A DNA stretch of 64,000 nucleotides, from NCBI GenBank assembly GCA_031408575.1, contig JANNWS010000170.1, positions 1-64,000 of the forward strand. The letters run 5' to 3'. The stretch comes from Aliitabrizicola sp031408575. Lineage in GTDB: Bacteria; Pseudomonadota; Alphaproteobacteria; Rhodobacterales; Rhodobacteraceae. The notes beneath the pieces are model-generated. The model worked only from the letters and a program-made list of their open reading frames with translations, was not told the DNA's origin and made no database searches. Of the stretch, positions 49,244-58,345 are shown piece by piece; position 1 is the first letter of the stretch, and each line of letters begins with the position of its first letter. The translations under genes were made by a program, and so were the position numbers.

Positions 49244-49264
49244 GGGGGGCGTTGTCCGCCCCCC
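49244..49264 (-). terminator. Hairpin terminator between grpE and mutS
   Basis: GGGGGGCG (49244-49251) and CGCCCCCC (49257-49264) form a perfect 8-bp stem around TTGTC. On the minus strand it ends with CCTTTTCGC, so it suits the mutS transcript; on the plus strand it follows grpE by 15 bp without a T-run. Confidence 0.65.
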
Positions 49265-49317
49265 ACACCCTGCGGGCTTCCCTCCGTGGGTGGCTGTGCC
49301 GAAAAGCAACCGGCAGA

Positions 49318-51957
49318 TCAGGACTTGATCAGATCGCGCAACTCATAGATCAGGCGCAGCGCTTCCATGGGTGTCAGATCGTCGGGGTGAGCGGCGCCAA
49401 GCCGCTCTTCCAGCGCCGTCGTCTTTTTCGAAGGGAGTGAAGGCTGTGCAGGGGCTGCCCGAAAAAGTGGCAGATCGTCAATCAGCGCGCGCGGCCTGGC
49501 CCCGCCCTGCCGCTCGCCCGATTCCAATGCCTCAAGTACCACCTTTGCCCGCTCGATCACGCTGGCTGGCAGACCTGCAAGACGCGCCACCTGGACACCA
49601 TAGGATCGGTCAGCCGCACCTTTCCGCACCTCGTGCAGAAAGATCACCTCGCCCTCCCATTCCTTCACCGTCACGGTCGCATTCTCGACGCCGGGCAGCT
49701 TTCCCGCCAACGCCGTCATCTCGTGGTAATGCGTAGCAAACAGCGCGCGGCAGCAGTTGACATCGTGCAGGTGCTCCAACGTTGCCCAGGCGATGGACAG
49801 GCCGTCATATGTGGCCGTTCCGCGCCCGATCTCATCCAGAATGACCAGCGCCCGGTCGTCAGCCCGATGCAGGATCGCCGCCGTTTCGACCATTTCGACC
49901 ATGAAGGTCGACCGTCCACGGGCCAGATCATCCGATGCGCCGACCCGGCTGAACAACTGGCTGACCAGCCCAATGTGCGCGGCCGAGGCCGGCACGAAGC
50001 TTCCCGCCTGGGCCAGCAGCGCGATCAGCGCGTTCTGCCGCAGAAAGGTTGATTTCCCCGCCATGTTAGGCCCGGTCAGAAGCCAGATCGCGGGCGTCCC
50101 GGCTTCCGTCAGTCCACAGTCGTTCGCAACGAACGATGAGCCGCCCTGCCGCTGCAGCGCTCGTTCCACCACCGGATGTCGGCCGCCAGTGACGATAAAG
50201 GCGCGACTGTTGTCTACCAGCGGCTCTACCCAGCTTTCCGATGCCGCAATGTCGGCAAGCGCCGCCGCAAGATCGATCTCGGCCAGCCCGCGCGCCGCAG
50301 CCCCAATTGGGCCGGCTTGCGCAAGAACCGCTTCTTTCAGGCCGTCATAGATCCGCTTTTCAATATCCAGCGCGTGGTTTCCTGCGTTCAGGATCCGTGT
50401 TTCGATCTCTGACAGGGACACTGTCGTGAACCGCACCTGATTGGCCGTCGTCTGGCGGTGGATGAACGTCTCTGACAGTGGGGTCGACAGCATGCGCTCC
50501 GCGTGCGTATCCGTCGTCTCGATGAAATAGCCCAGCACGTTGTTGTGCCTGATCTTTAGGCCTGACACCCCGCTCAACGTCACATATTCGGCTTGCATCG
50601 CCGCGATGACGCTGCGCCCCTCGTCCCGCAGGCGTCGCGTGTCATCCAGCTCGGCGTCATGCCCCGTAGCGACAAACCCGCCATCGCGCGCCAAAAGTGG
50701 CGGCTCCGCTACCAGCGCCGCTTCTAGTCGCGCGATCAGTGCGCCATGTCCCGCCAGCGACTCTGCTGCGCTTCCCAGCAGCGACGGCGCGTCCCCCAGC
50801 TTCGCCGCAACCGCCTCTGCCTGTGCCAGCCCTGCGCGGATCGCCCCCAGATCGCGCGGCCCGCCCCGATCCAACGCAAGCCGCGACAGCGCCCGGTCGA
50901 TATCGGGAACGCGGCGCAAGTCAGTCCGCAAGTCTTCACGCAATCGACCCTGTTCAAACAGAAACCGAACGGCCGCAAGCCGCGAGTGGATAACCGACAG
51001 ATCGCAGGACGGCCCCGTCAGCCGTTGGTCCAGAAGCCGCGCCCCCGCCGCCGTCACCGTCCGGTCCACCGCTGCCAGCAAAGACCCTTCGCGTCCGCCG
51101 CCTATGCTTGTGGCAATTTCCAGATTGCGCCGCGTCGCCGCGTCGATTTGCATCGCGGCTCCGGTTGCCTCTTGCACCGGCACCCGCAGGAATGGCAGTT
51201 TGCCGCGCTGTGTCAGATCCAGATAGTCAACGATCCCGCCCATCGCCGCCACTTCCGCCCGCCCGAATGCGCCGAATGCGTCGAGCGTTTCCACCCCGAA
51301 CAGTGCACATAGCCGCCGTTCTGCTGAAACGCTGTCAAATGACGACCGCGCCAACCCGGTCAGCGACGCACCCGCCTCGGCCACAACGTCGGCCCAATCC
51401 GCCTCGCGTGCCTCGCTCACCAGAACCTCGCGGGGCGCCAGCCGCGCCAATTCCGGCGCCAGCCGCGCGCCTGGACAGGTCATGACCCGGAACTCGCCCG
51501 TCGAGATATCCACCCAGGCCAGCGCTGCCTCGTCCCGCACTTCGGCATAGGCCGCCAGATGGTTGTGTCGCCGCGCCTCCAGCAGGCTTTCCTCGGTCAA
51601 CGTCCCCGGCGTCACCAGCCGCACGACATCCCGCTTCACCACAGACTTGTACCCGCGCCGCTTCGCCTCGGCCGGGTCTTCCATTTGCTCGGCTATCGCT
51701 ACGCGAAAACCTTTGCGGATCAGCGTCAGAAGATAGCCTTCGGCGGCATGAACCGGAACGCCACACATGGCAATATCTGCGCCCAGATGCTTGCCCCGTT
51801 TTGTCAGCGCAATATCAAGCGCGGCCGAGGCCGCCCGCGCATCGTCAAAGAACATCTCATAGAAATCGCCCATCCGGTAAAACAGCAGCGCGCCCGGATA
51901 GCCTGCCTTGATCTCCAGATACTGCGCCATCATCGGCGTTACTGTGTCGTCGGTCAC
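49318..51957 (-). CDS. mutS: DNA mismatch repair protein MutS (879 aa)
   Basis: MutS recognises mismatches and recruits MutL. The N-terminus TPMMAQYLEIKAGYPGALLFYRMGDFYEMFFDDA holds the Phe-x-Glu mismatch-reading motif in FYEMFF. The ATPase has LTGPNMAGKSTFLRQNALIALLAQ (about 610-635), VGASDDLARGRSTFMVEM, LDEIGRGTATYDG and FATHYHEMTAL. The start is the GTG at 51957, with the strong AGGGGGGAC ribosome site just upstream; the longer frame from 51996 would remove it. Length is normal. The gene diverges from the ribokinase-like gene. Confidence 0.96.
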   Translation of the reverse strand: MTDDTVTPMMAQYLEIKAGYPGALLFYRMGDFYEMFFDDARAASAALDIALTKRGKHLGADIAMCGVPVHAAEGYLLTLIRKGFRVAIAEQMEDPAEAKRRGYKSVVKRDVVRLVTPGTLTEESLLEARRHNHLAAYAEVRDEAALAWVDISTGEFRVMTCPGARLAPELARLAPREVLVSEAREADWADVVAEAGASLTGLARSSFDSVSAERRLCALFGVETLDAFGAFGRAEVAAMGGIVDYLDLTQRGKLPFLRVPVQEATGAAMQIDAATRRNLEIATSIGGGREGSLLAAVDRTVTAAGARLLDQRLTGPSCDLSVIHSRLAAVRFLFEQGRLREDLRTDLRRVPDIDRALSRLALDRGGPRDLGAIRAGLAQAEAVAAKLGDAPSLLGSAAESLAGHGALIARLEAALVAEPPLLARDGGFVATGHDAELDDTRRLRDEGRSVIAAMQAEYVTLSGVSGLKIRHNNVLGYFIETTDTHAERMLSTPLSETFIHRQTTANQVRFTTVSLSEIETRILNAGNHALDIEKRIYDGLKEAVLAQAGPIGAAARGLAEIDLAAALADIAASESWVEPLVDNSRAFIVTGGRHPVVERALQRQGGSSFVANDCGLTEAGTPAIWLLTGPNMAGKSTFLRQNALIALLAQAGSFVPASAAHIGLVSQLFSRVGASDDLARGRSTFMVEMVETAAILHRADDRALVILDEIGRGTATYDGLSIAWATLEHLHDVNCCRALFATHYHEMTALAGKLPGVENATVTVKEWEGEVIFLHEVRKGAADRSYGVQVARLAGLPASVIERAKVVLEALESGERQGGARPRALIDDLPLFRAAPAQPSLPSKKTTALEERLGAAHPDDLTPMEALRLIYELRDLIKS

Positions 51958-52081
51958 GAAGTCCCCCCTAATGCCGACAGACCCTACAAAACCCATCCGT
52001 ATGCGGAAAGCGCCAATTCCATCCTTGTTGCAGCGCTGTGTCGGGCGTTATCAAGGCCCAACACAGCAAGGGACGAAAATC

Positions 52082-52939
52082 GTGGCGGTCTGGAACCTCG
52101 GCTCGATCAACATCGACCACGTCTATCGTGTCCCGCATCTGCCGCTGCCCGGCGAAACGCTGGCAGCCCTCGACTACAGCATGGGCCTTGGGGGCAAGGG
52201 CGCAAATCAGTCGGTCGCCGCCGCCCGCGCCGGGGCGCATGCGCTGCACATCGGCGCGGTCGGCCCCGAAGGCGCTTGGGCGCGTGATCTGCTTGCCGAC
52301 TACGGCGTCGATGTCACCCATGTCGGCATCGGCACCGTCGCGTCGGGTCACGCCATTATCAACGTCGATCCGCAGGCGGAAAATGCGATCGTTACCTTCG
52401 GCGGCGCGAATCGCAGCGCAACCGGGGCAACTGTTGCCGCAGCACTTGCAAACGCTCTGCCCACGGATACGCTGCTTTTGCAGAACGAAACCTCGGCGCA
52501 GGTCGAGGCGGCACAGATCGCCCGCGCCAAAGGGCTGCGGACCATCTATTCTGCCGCCCCGTTTCAGGTGGCCGCCGTCACCGCCATCCTGCCCCATACC
52601 ACGCTTCTGGTTATGAACGCCGGCGAAGCCGCCGAGCTTCGCACCGCCTTCGGGCAGCTTCCGGCGATTGATGTGATCATCACGCGCGGGTCTCACGGGG
52701 CCGAATGGCTTTCCCCCAATACGGACCCGCTGTTCGTTCCGGCGTTTCGTGTCACCCCCGTCGACACCACCGGCGCGGGCGATTGTTTCATCGGCACATT
52801 GGCCGCAGCACTTGATGCGGGCCTGACGCGTCTGTTTGCCATGCGCCGCGCCTCTGCTGCGGCCGCCGTTCAGGTCACCCGCCCCGGTGCGGCGCAGGCC
52901 ATGCCGACGGCAGCCGAGGTTGATGCCTTCCTTGCCTAA
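52082..52939 (+). CDS. PfkB/ribokinase-family carbohydrate kinase (285 aa)
   Basis: The PfkB signatures are present: NLGSINIDHVYRVPHLPLPGET at the N-terminus, GLGGKGANQSVAAARAG (about 36-52) and DTTGAGDCFIGTLAAALD (about 225-242) with the catalytic aspartate. INVDPQAENAIVTFGGAN resembles ribokinase rather than fructokinase. The start GTG at 52082 follows AAGGGACG; an upstream ATG (51971) would overlap the mutS promoter and add unlikely residues. Substrate (ribose or another pentose or nucleoside) is not certain. Its end overlaps the msrA end by 4 bp on the opposite strand. Confidence 0.88.
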   Translation: MAVWNLGSINIDHVYRVPHLPLPGETLAALDYSMGLGGKGANQSVAAARAGAHALHIGAVGPEGAWARDLLADYGVDVTHVGIGTVASGHAIINVDPQAENAIVTFGGANRSATGATVAAALANALPTDTLLLQNETSAQVEAAQIARAKGLRTIYSAAPFQVAAVTAILPHTTLLVMNAGEAAELRTAFGQLPAIDVIITRGSHGAEWLSPNTDPLFVPAFRVTPVDTTGAGDCFIGTLAAALDAGLTRLFAMRRASAAAAVQVTRPGAAQAMPTAAEVDAFLA

Positions 52940-53577
52940 TGTGCGAACGCGGCGTCAGCACCCCACAGCGCCTTGATGCGTTCGTCCCGCCCGCAGGCGT
53001 CACGATACAGCGCGTAGGCCGATGCTTTCGTGCGCGGGCCAAAGCGCGTCAGGATGATATCGTCGCTCTTGTAATAATCCTGATGGTACTCTTCGGCCGG
53101 GTAGAACGCTTGAGCAGTCAGGATTTTGGTCGCAATATTGGACCCAAGCGCTGCACCCGCTGCGGCTTTTGCGGCCTCGGCTGATGCCTTTTCCGCATCA
53201 TCAGAGACGAAAACTGCCGTGCGATAGCTGTCACCCCGGTCACAGAACTGCCCGCCCCCATCCGTCGGATCGACCGACCGGAAGAACAGCCGCAGCAACT
53301 CGTCATAGCTGACCTTGTTGCTGTCATAGGTGATCTTGACCGCCTCATAGTGCCCGGTTCCGCCCGCAGTGACTTGCTTGTAGGTCGGGTTGGCGTTGCT
53401 TCCGCCGGCAAAGCCCGAAACCACTTTTTTCACCCCCGGCACCGTCTCGAAGTCGCTTTCAACGCACCAGAAGCAGCCGCCGGCAACCACTGCCGTTTTC
53501 GTCTCGGCCAAAGCCGCGCTGCCAAAGCCTGTCGCCAGCGTCAGGCCCAAAGCCGCAGTTTTCCAAATATCAAGCAT
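52936..53577 (-). CDS. msrA: Peptide methionine sulfoxide reductase MsrA with signal peptide (213 aa)
   Basis: MsrA reduces the S-form of methionine sulfoxide. After a probable signal peptide (MLDIWKTAALGLTLATGFGSAALA, cleavage about residue 24) the catalytic Cys is C35 in GGCFWCVESDFE. GYAGG-like SGFAGGSNANPTYKQVTAGGTGHYEAVKITYD and FYPAEEYHQDYY are canonical. The ATG at 53577 has AGGAGG 10 bases before. An exported MsrA would work on periplasmic proteins; electron supply there would need a membrane thiol carrier, and no MsrB or such partner lies nearby. The long upstream frame is not coding. Confidence 0.9.
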   Translation of the reverse strand: MLDIWKTAALGLTLATGFGSAALAETKTAVVAGGCFWCVESDFETVPGVKKVVSGFAGGSNANPTYKQVTAGGTGHYEAVKITYDSNKVSYDELLRLFFRSVDPTDGGGQFCDRGDSYRTAVFVSDDAEKASAEAAKAAAGAALGSNIATKILTAQAFYPAEEYHQDYYKSDDIILTRFGPRTKASAYALYRDACGRDERIKALWGADAAFAH

Positions 53578-53900
53578 CACTATCCATCCTCCTGTTGGTC
53601 CGAAGATGCTGGTGTGCGGCGTCTGCGTCCATTCACCGACCCGTGTGTCACGCAACGGTGATCGGTCCCCCGGACTGAGCACGTCCACTCGACCCGGACC
53701 GCGCCTAAGCCGGGGGCAGTCGGTTTGGTTAGACTGTATGCTGTCAATAGCCGGCACCGACAGGGCGCAGTTGGCGCATTCACAGACAGGCGGAAAGCAA
53801 GGTCGCCTGGCCCGTGCCCGCCAAACCTGGAAAGCCGCCGGTGATCCACCCACCGGACGTGCAAGGCGCTGACACATGCCCAAGCGGTTCGGGGCGCAGG
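53578..53900. other. 323-bp space between msrA and argG
   Basis: The msrA ribosome site and promoter must be in the left part. No gene or clear signal other than this was seen; an A+T-richer pocket near 53725-53755 may include the promoter of msrA (minus). The right part is downstream of argG and holds no clear terminator. Confidence 0.4.
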
Positions 53901-55127
53901 TTACTTCTTGACGCGCGCGTTCCGGGTTGCGATCAGCTTCAGCCGCAGCGCATTCAACCGGATAAAGCCCGCCGCGTCCTTTTGATCGTAGGCACCGGCA
54001 TCCTCTTCAAAGGTGACGTGCTTTTCGGAATAAAGCGAATGATCCGACCATCGAGCCACTGTCCGGGCCAGCCCCTTGTACAGCTTTACACGGACGGTCC
54101 CCGTCACATGCTCTTGCGACTTGTCGATCAATGCCTGCAACATCTCCCTCTCGGGCGAATACCAGAAGCCGTTATAGATCAATTCGGCATATCGAGGCAT
54201 GATGCTGTCTTTCAGGTGTCCCGCGCCTGAATCCAGCGTGATCTGCTCGATCCCGCGATGCGCTTCCAGCAAGATCGTCCCGCCCGGCGTCTCGTAGACC
54301 CCGCGTGACTTCATGCCCACAAAGCGGTTCTCCACCAGATCAAGCCGCCCCACGCCATGCTTTCCGCCCAACTCGTTCAGCCGGGTCAGGATCGTGGCCG
54401 GCGACAGCGCAACCCCGTTGATCGCAACCGCATCGCCCGCCTCGAAAGTGATCTCGACCATCTCGGGCGTATCAGGCGCCGCCTCGGGTGCCACAGTACG
54501 CTGGAATACATATTCCGGCGGCTCAACGCCCGGATTTTCCAGAACTTTCCCCTCGGATGAGGTGTGCAGCAGGTTCGCATCCACGCTAAACGGCGCTTCG
54601 CCGCGCTTGTCCTTGGCAATCGGGATCTGGTTCGCCTCGGCAAAGGCCAGCAGCGTCGTCCGGCTGGTCAGCGCCCATTCGCGCCAGGGCGCAATCACCC
54701 GGATTGCCGGATTCAGCGCATAGGCGGTCAGCTCGAACCGCACCTGATCGTTGCCCTTGCCGGTCGCGCCATGTGCCACGGCATCCGCCCCGGTCATCGC
54801 CGCAATCTCGACCAGGCGTTTGGCGATCAGCGGGCGGGCGATCGACGTGCCAAGCAGATACAGCCCCTCATAAAGCGCATTCGCCCGAAACATCGGGAAC
54901 ACGAAGTCGCGCACGAATTCTTCGCGCACATCCTCGATGTGAATATTCTCCGGCTTGATCCCCAGCAGGATCGCCTTTTCCCGCGCCGGCTCTAGCTCTT
55001 CGCCCTGCCCCAGATCGGCGGTAAAGGTAACCACCTCGCAGCCATATTCTGTCTGCAGCCACTTCAGGATGATCGAGGTATCAAGCCCCCCCGAATAGGC
55101 AAGCACGACTTTCTTCGGCGCAGACAT
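53901..55127 (-). CDS. argG: Argininosuccinate synthase (408 aa)
   Basis: ArgG joins citrulline and aspartate using ATP in arginine synthesis. The PP-loop VVLAYSGGLDTSIILKWLQ is at 7-25. HGATGKGNDQVRFEL (about 116-130), TLLAFAEANQIPIA and the SPEREM segment (about 345) are typical. The ATG at 55127 has AAGGAG just upstream; the 20 additional residues of the longer frame are not homologous. It diverges from ilvA with 106 bp between the starts. Confidence 0.96.
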   Translation of the reverse strand: MSAPKKVVLAYSGGLDTSIILKWLQTEYGCEVVTFTADLGQGEELEPAREKAILLGIKPENIHIEDVREEFVRDFVFPMFRANALYEGLYLLGTSIARPLIAKRLVEIAAMTGADAVAHGATGKGNDQVRFELTAYALNPAIRVIAPWREWALTSRTTLLAFAEANQIPIAKDKRGEAPFSVDANLLHTSSEGKVLENPGVEPPEYVFQRTVAPEAAPDTPEMVEITFEAGDAVAINGVALSPATILTRLNELGGKHGVGRLDLVENRFVGMKSRGVYETPGGTILLEAHRGIEQITLDSGAGHLKDSIMPRYAELIYNGFWYSPEREMLQALIDKSQEHVTGTVRVKLYKGLARTVARWSDHSLYSEKHVTFEEDAGAYDQKDAAGFIRLNALRLKLIATRNARVKK

Positions 55128-55233
55128 GCGGGGCTCCTTCGCGGCAATCGTGCCGGGCGGTCTATTGGCTTTTCCCCTGCCAAACAAGAGGCTGGCCTTG
55201 TGGCTGGGCTTAGCGAGGGTCTAGAGTCCTTGC

Positions 55234-56481
55234 ATGACACAATTCGCCGATGCCGCCCGCCATGCCACGCTTACCCTACGCGAGTTGTTTCCCGAAACAC
55301 CGCTGCAGCGAAACGATCACCTCTGCCAGCGCTATGACGCCGAGATCTGGCTGAAACGAGAGGATCTGAGCCCGGTCCGCAGCTATAAACTACGGGGTGC
55401 TTTTACCGCGATGCGCAAACATCGCGCGGCGCATCCCGATCAGCGGCAGTTTGTCTGTGCGAGCGCCGGTAACCACGCGCAAGGCGTGGCATATGCGTGC
55501 CGCCATTTCGGGGTGCAGGGCGTCATTTTCATGCCGGTGACCACGCCGCAGCAAAAGATTGACAAGACGCGGACCTTTGGCGGCGATGCGGTGGAAATTG
55601 TCCTGACTGGCGATTATTTCGACCAGACGCTGGCCGCAGCGCAGGCTTATTGTGCCGAAAGGCATGCGCATTTCCTGTCACCCTTCGACGACCCCGACGT
55701 GATCGAGGGGCAGGCCAGCGTCGGCGTGGAAATCCTTGACCAGTTGGGTCGTGCGCCCGATCTGGTGATTCTGCCCGTCGGCGGCGGCGGGCTGGCGTCG
55801 GGTGTGACTGGCTATCTGCGTGAGGCGTCACCCGGCACGGATTATCGCTTTGTCGAGCCTTTGGGCGGTGCAAGCCTGACTGTCGCGCTGTCGAATGGCG
55901 GGCCTGCCACGCTGCCAAAGGTCAACAGTTTCGTCGATGGTGCGGCAGTGGCGCGGATCGGGGCGAACAACTTTGCGCGATTGGATTGGGTGCGCCCGGA
56001 TCAGGTGCTGCTGGCACCGGAAGACCGCATTTGCGTGACCATGCTGCAGTTCCTGAATATCGAGGGCATCGTGCTGGAACCCGCGGGCGCGCTTGCGGTC
56101 GATGTGTTGCCCGATCTTGCGGATTTGATTCGGGGGAAGACGGTGGTTTGTGTCACCTCCGGCGGAAATTTCGATTTCGAACGCCTGCCCGAAGTCAAAG
56201 AGCGCGCCCAACGCTATTCCGGTGTGAAGAAATACTTCATCCTGCGGATGCCACAGCGCCCCGGCGCGCTGCGCGAGTTTTTGATGATGCTGGGTGCGGA
56301 CGATGACATCGCCCGCTTTGAATATCTGAAGAAGTCGGCGCGAAACTTTGGCTCCGTCTTGATTGGAATCGAGACAAAAGCAGCGCAAAACTTTGTCCAG
56401 CTGTTCAGCAGGATGGACGCGGCGGGCTTTACCTACCGCGACATCACGCAGGACGAGGCGCTGGCCGAATTTCTGATCTAA
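55234..56481 (+). CDS. ilvA: Threonine ammonia-lyase (415 aa)
   Basis: IlvA deaminates threonine to 2-oxobutyrate, the first step of isoleucine synthesis. The PLP-lysine is in PVRSYKLRGAF (about 48-58), the phosphate loop in VGGGGLASGVTGYL (about 182-195), and a C-terminal ACT-like domain with KKYFILRMPQRPGALREFLMMLG (about 330-352). This domain in the biosynthetic enzyme allows isoleucine inhibition. The start ATG at 55234 is the only good one. Its last bases overlap the Hpt gene on the opposite strand by 4 bp. RidA-type proteins, which remove its enamine products, are also encoded in the window. Confidence 0.94.
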   Translation: MTQFADAARHATLTLRELFPETPLQRNDHLCQRYDAEIWLKREDLSPVRSYKLRGAFTAMRKHRAAHPDQRQFVCASAGNHAQGVAYACRHFGVQGVIFMPVTTPQQKIDKTRTFGGDAVEIVLTGDYFDQTLAAAQAYCAERHAHFLSPFDDPDVIEGQASVGVEILDQLGRAPDLVILPVGGGGLASGVTGYLREASPGTDYRFVEPLGGASLTVALSNGGPATLPKVNSFVDGAAVARIGANNFARLDWVRPDQVLLAPEDRICVTMLQFLNIEGIVLEPAGALAVDVLPDLADLIRGKTVVCVTSGGNFDFERLPEVKERAQRYSGVKKYFILRMPQRPGALREFLMMLGADDDIARFEYLKKSARNFGSVLIGIETKAAQNFVQLFSRMDAAGFTYRDITQDEALAEFLI

Positions 56482-56804
56482 GCCGCACGGGTGCGTTGCA
56501 GTCCAGCCTCGAACGCCGCGCGAGTTGCTTCGTAGCTGGTTGTCACGCACGCCAGATCGACGGCGCCACCCCGTTCGGCCAGCTTTTCACCTTGACTGCA
56601 CAGGGACGCAAGCTCTCGAAAGCCAAGGTTAAGCGCGCTGCCTTTCAGAAAATGCAGTTCTGCCTCAAGTGTTGGATAGGGGCGGCCGGCATGCAGCCGG
56701 GCAATGACCTCATCCGACTCACTCAAGAACATTTCGACAACTTCGGTAAAGTCCGAATCGCCGATTTCAGCGCGCAGGTTTGCCACGCGTTCCCAGTCTA
56801 TCAT
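56478..56804 (-). CDS. Histidine phosphotransfer (Hpt) domain protein (108 aa)
   Basis: A single four-helix Hpt domain with the phospho-accepting histidine H51 in AELHFLKGSALNLGF. The preceding VVEMFLSESDEVIARL helix and the following SLCSQGEKLAE segment are typical. The ATG at 56804 has GGAGGG 4-9 bases upstream, better than the GTG at 56819. No kinase or receiver is fused. It diverges, with 135 bp between starts, from a receiver-PP2C phosphatase that could receive phosphate from it. The pair resembles signalling genes near RbaY of Rhodobacter. Confidence 0.88.
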   Translation of the reverse strand: MIDWERVANLRAEIGDSDFTEVVEMFLSESDEVIARLHAGRPYPTLEAELHFLKGSALNLGFRELASLCSQGEKLAERGGAVDLACVTTSYEATRAAFEAGLQRTRAA

Positions 56805-56939
56805 ATCACCCTCCGTCACTCCGGCCGGGACCGGTACCCACAGGCACAGCTTGCCGCCGTCACGCTTAATGCGGCGTAAGCCCGGTCGCGCCGAGCATGG
56901 ACAATTTTAGACTTCACCTTGTCTTAAGCGGCGCAGGCC

Positions 56940-58256
56940 ATGTCTTTGGGCAGTAGCGCGGGGAAGCTGGTGCAAGAACGGACTGAACTCCAGACCAACA
57001 GCGACCCCGCGCAGGGGCGGCGCCCACCTGCGCCGTGCGATGTGCTGGTTGTTGATGACAGCGCGGCTCAACGCCGTGTGCTGTCGCTTCAACTGCGCCG
57101 CTGGGGCTACAGAGTGACCGAAGCCGATTCGGGCGAAGCCGCGCTGGCGTTGTGCAACAAGATGGTTTTCGACATGATCCTGAGCGATTGGGTCATGCCG
57201 GGCATGACCGGGCTTGATCTGTGTCGTGCCGTGCGGACTATCCCGCGAGAAGGGTACGGGTATTTCATCCTGCTGACGTCAAAGTCCGACAAGGCCGAGG
57301 TGGCCGACGGGCTGGATGGCGGTGCGGATGATTTTCTGTCCAAACCGATCAACCCGGACGAACTGCGTGCCCGCATGCGCGCCGGGGCGCGAATCCTCGC
57401 CATGCACCAGGAGCTGGTCGAGAAGAATCGGCTTGTCCGCTCTACGCTTGGTGAATTGCAGGCGGTGTATGACACGCTTGACCGTGATCTGATCGAGGCG
57501 CGCAAGCTGCAACAGACCCTTGTTCGCGACCGGCATCAGGATTTCGGGCAGGCGGCTGTCTCTATTCTGCTGCGTCCTTCGGGCCACGTCGGCGGCGATT
57601 TGGTGGGCTGGTTCCGCATCAATCCGCGCCGCGTGGCGCTTTATGCCGTCGATGTGTCGGGACACGGCGTTGCATCGGCAATGATGACGGCGCGGCTGGC
57701 GGGCCTGCTGTGTGGGACCGCGCCCGAGCACAACTATGCCCTGGCGCCCGGTCCGAACGGCAACCGAGAGACCTGGCCACCGGAAATGGTCGCCTTTCGC
57801 TTTAACCGGATGATGCTGGAGGACATGCAGGTCGATCAGTATTTCACGATGGCCTATGCCGAGGTTGATTTGCAATCCGGCAAGATTTCCCTCGTGCAGG
57901 CAGGTCACCCGCACCCCGCAATTTTGCGCGCGACTGGCACAGTAGACTATTTGGGGCAAGGCGGCCTGCCGATCGGGCTGATCAGCGGGGCAAGCTACGA
58001 CCGTGTTGAGAGCAGGCTTTTTCCGGGCGACAGGCTGTTTCTGGTTTCAGACGGCGTGACGGAATGCGCCGATCCTTCCGGGAGCGAATTGGGCGAAGAG
58101 GGTTTGACCCGTCTCCTCGTCCGGAATGCCGCCCTTTCAAGCCCGGCACTGCTGGAGGCGCTGGTGTGGGATTTGCTTAACTATGCGGGCGAAGTTGATT
58201 TTCGCGATGATGTGTCGGGCGTGATGTTTGATTTTCGTGGTCCCGCCGCAGGTTGA
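56940..58256 (+). CDS. Receiver-PP2C phosphatase (RsbU/RbaY type, 438 aa)
   Basis: An N-terminal receiver has VLVVDDSAAQRRVL (about 35-48), the phospho-acceptor D83 in LSDWVMPGMTGLDL and K133-type lysine in FLSKPINPDE. A coiled-coil linker (about 160-190: LGELQAVYDTLDRDLIEARKLQQTL) joins it to a SpoIIE/PP2C phosphatase domain with SGHVGGDLVGW (about 211), AVDVSGHGVASAMM (about 230) and VSDGVTECADPSG (about 366); all metal-binding Asp residues appear present. RbaY-type phosphatases reactivate an anti-sigma antagonist in partner switching; in R. capsulatus RbaY affects gene-transfer-agent production. Start ATG 56940 lacks a clear ribosome site. Confidence 0.85.
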   Translation: MSLGSSAGKLVQERTELQTNSDPAQGRRPPAPCDVLVVDDSAAQRRVLSLQLRRWGYRVTEADSGEAALALCNKMVFDMILSDWVMPGMTGLDLCRAVRTIPREGYGYFILLTSKSDKAEVADGLDGGADDFLSKPINPDELRARMRAGARILAMHQELVEKNRLVRSTLGELQAVYDTLDRDLIEARKLQQTLVRDRHQDFGQAAVSILLRPSGHVGGDLVGWFRINPRRVALYAVDVSGHGVASAMMTARLAGLLCGTAPEHNYALAPGPNGNRETWPPEMVAFRFNRMMLEDMQVDQYFTMAYAEVDLQSGKISLVQAGHPHPAILRATGTVDYLGQGGLPIGLISGASYDRVESRLFPGDRLFLVSDGVTECADPSGSELGEEGLTRLLVRNAALSSPALLEALVWDLLNYAGEVDFRDDVSGVMFDFRGPAAG

Positions 58257-58345
58257 TGTTTGGCAAAAGCGCCATTCTTGTATCCGGAAGCAAAGGGCCG
58301 CGCGCTATTTCCGGCAAGCCGAGCGCCACCAAAAGACTGGCCGCC

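Noticed and set aside
55286..55299. TGTTTCCCGAAACA in the ilvA start, resembling parS
   Set aside because: Arms match parS but the centre is two bases too short and lacks CACGTG; ParB spacing would be wrong.
56860..56939. CtrA site TTAA-N7-TAAG in the Hpt/phosphatase divergent region
   Set aside because: The second half is TAAG, not TTAA, and no other evidence supports it.
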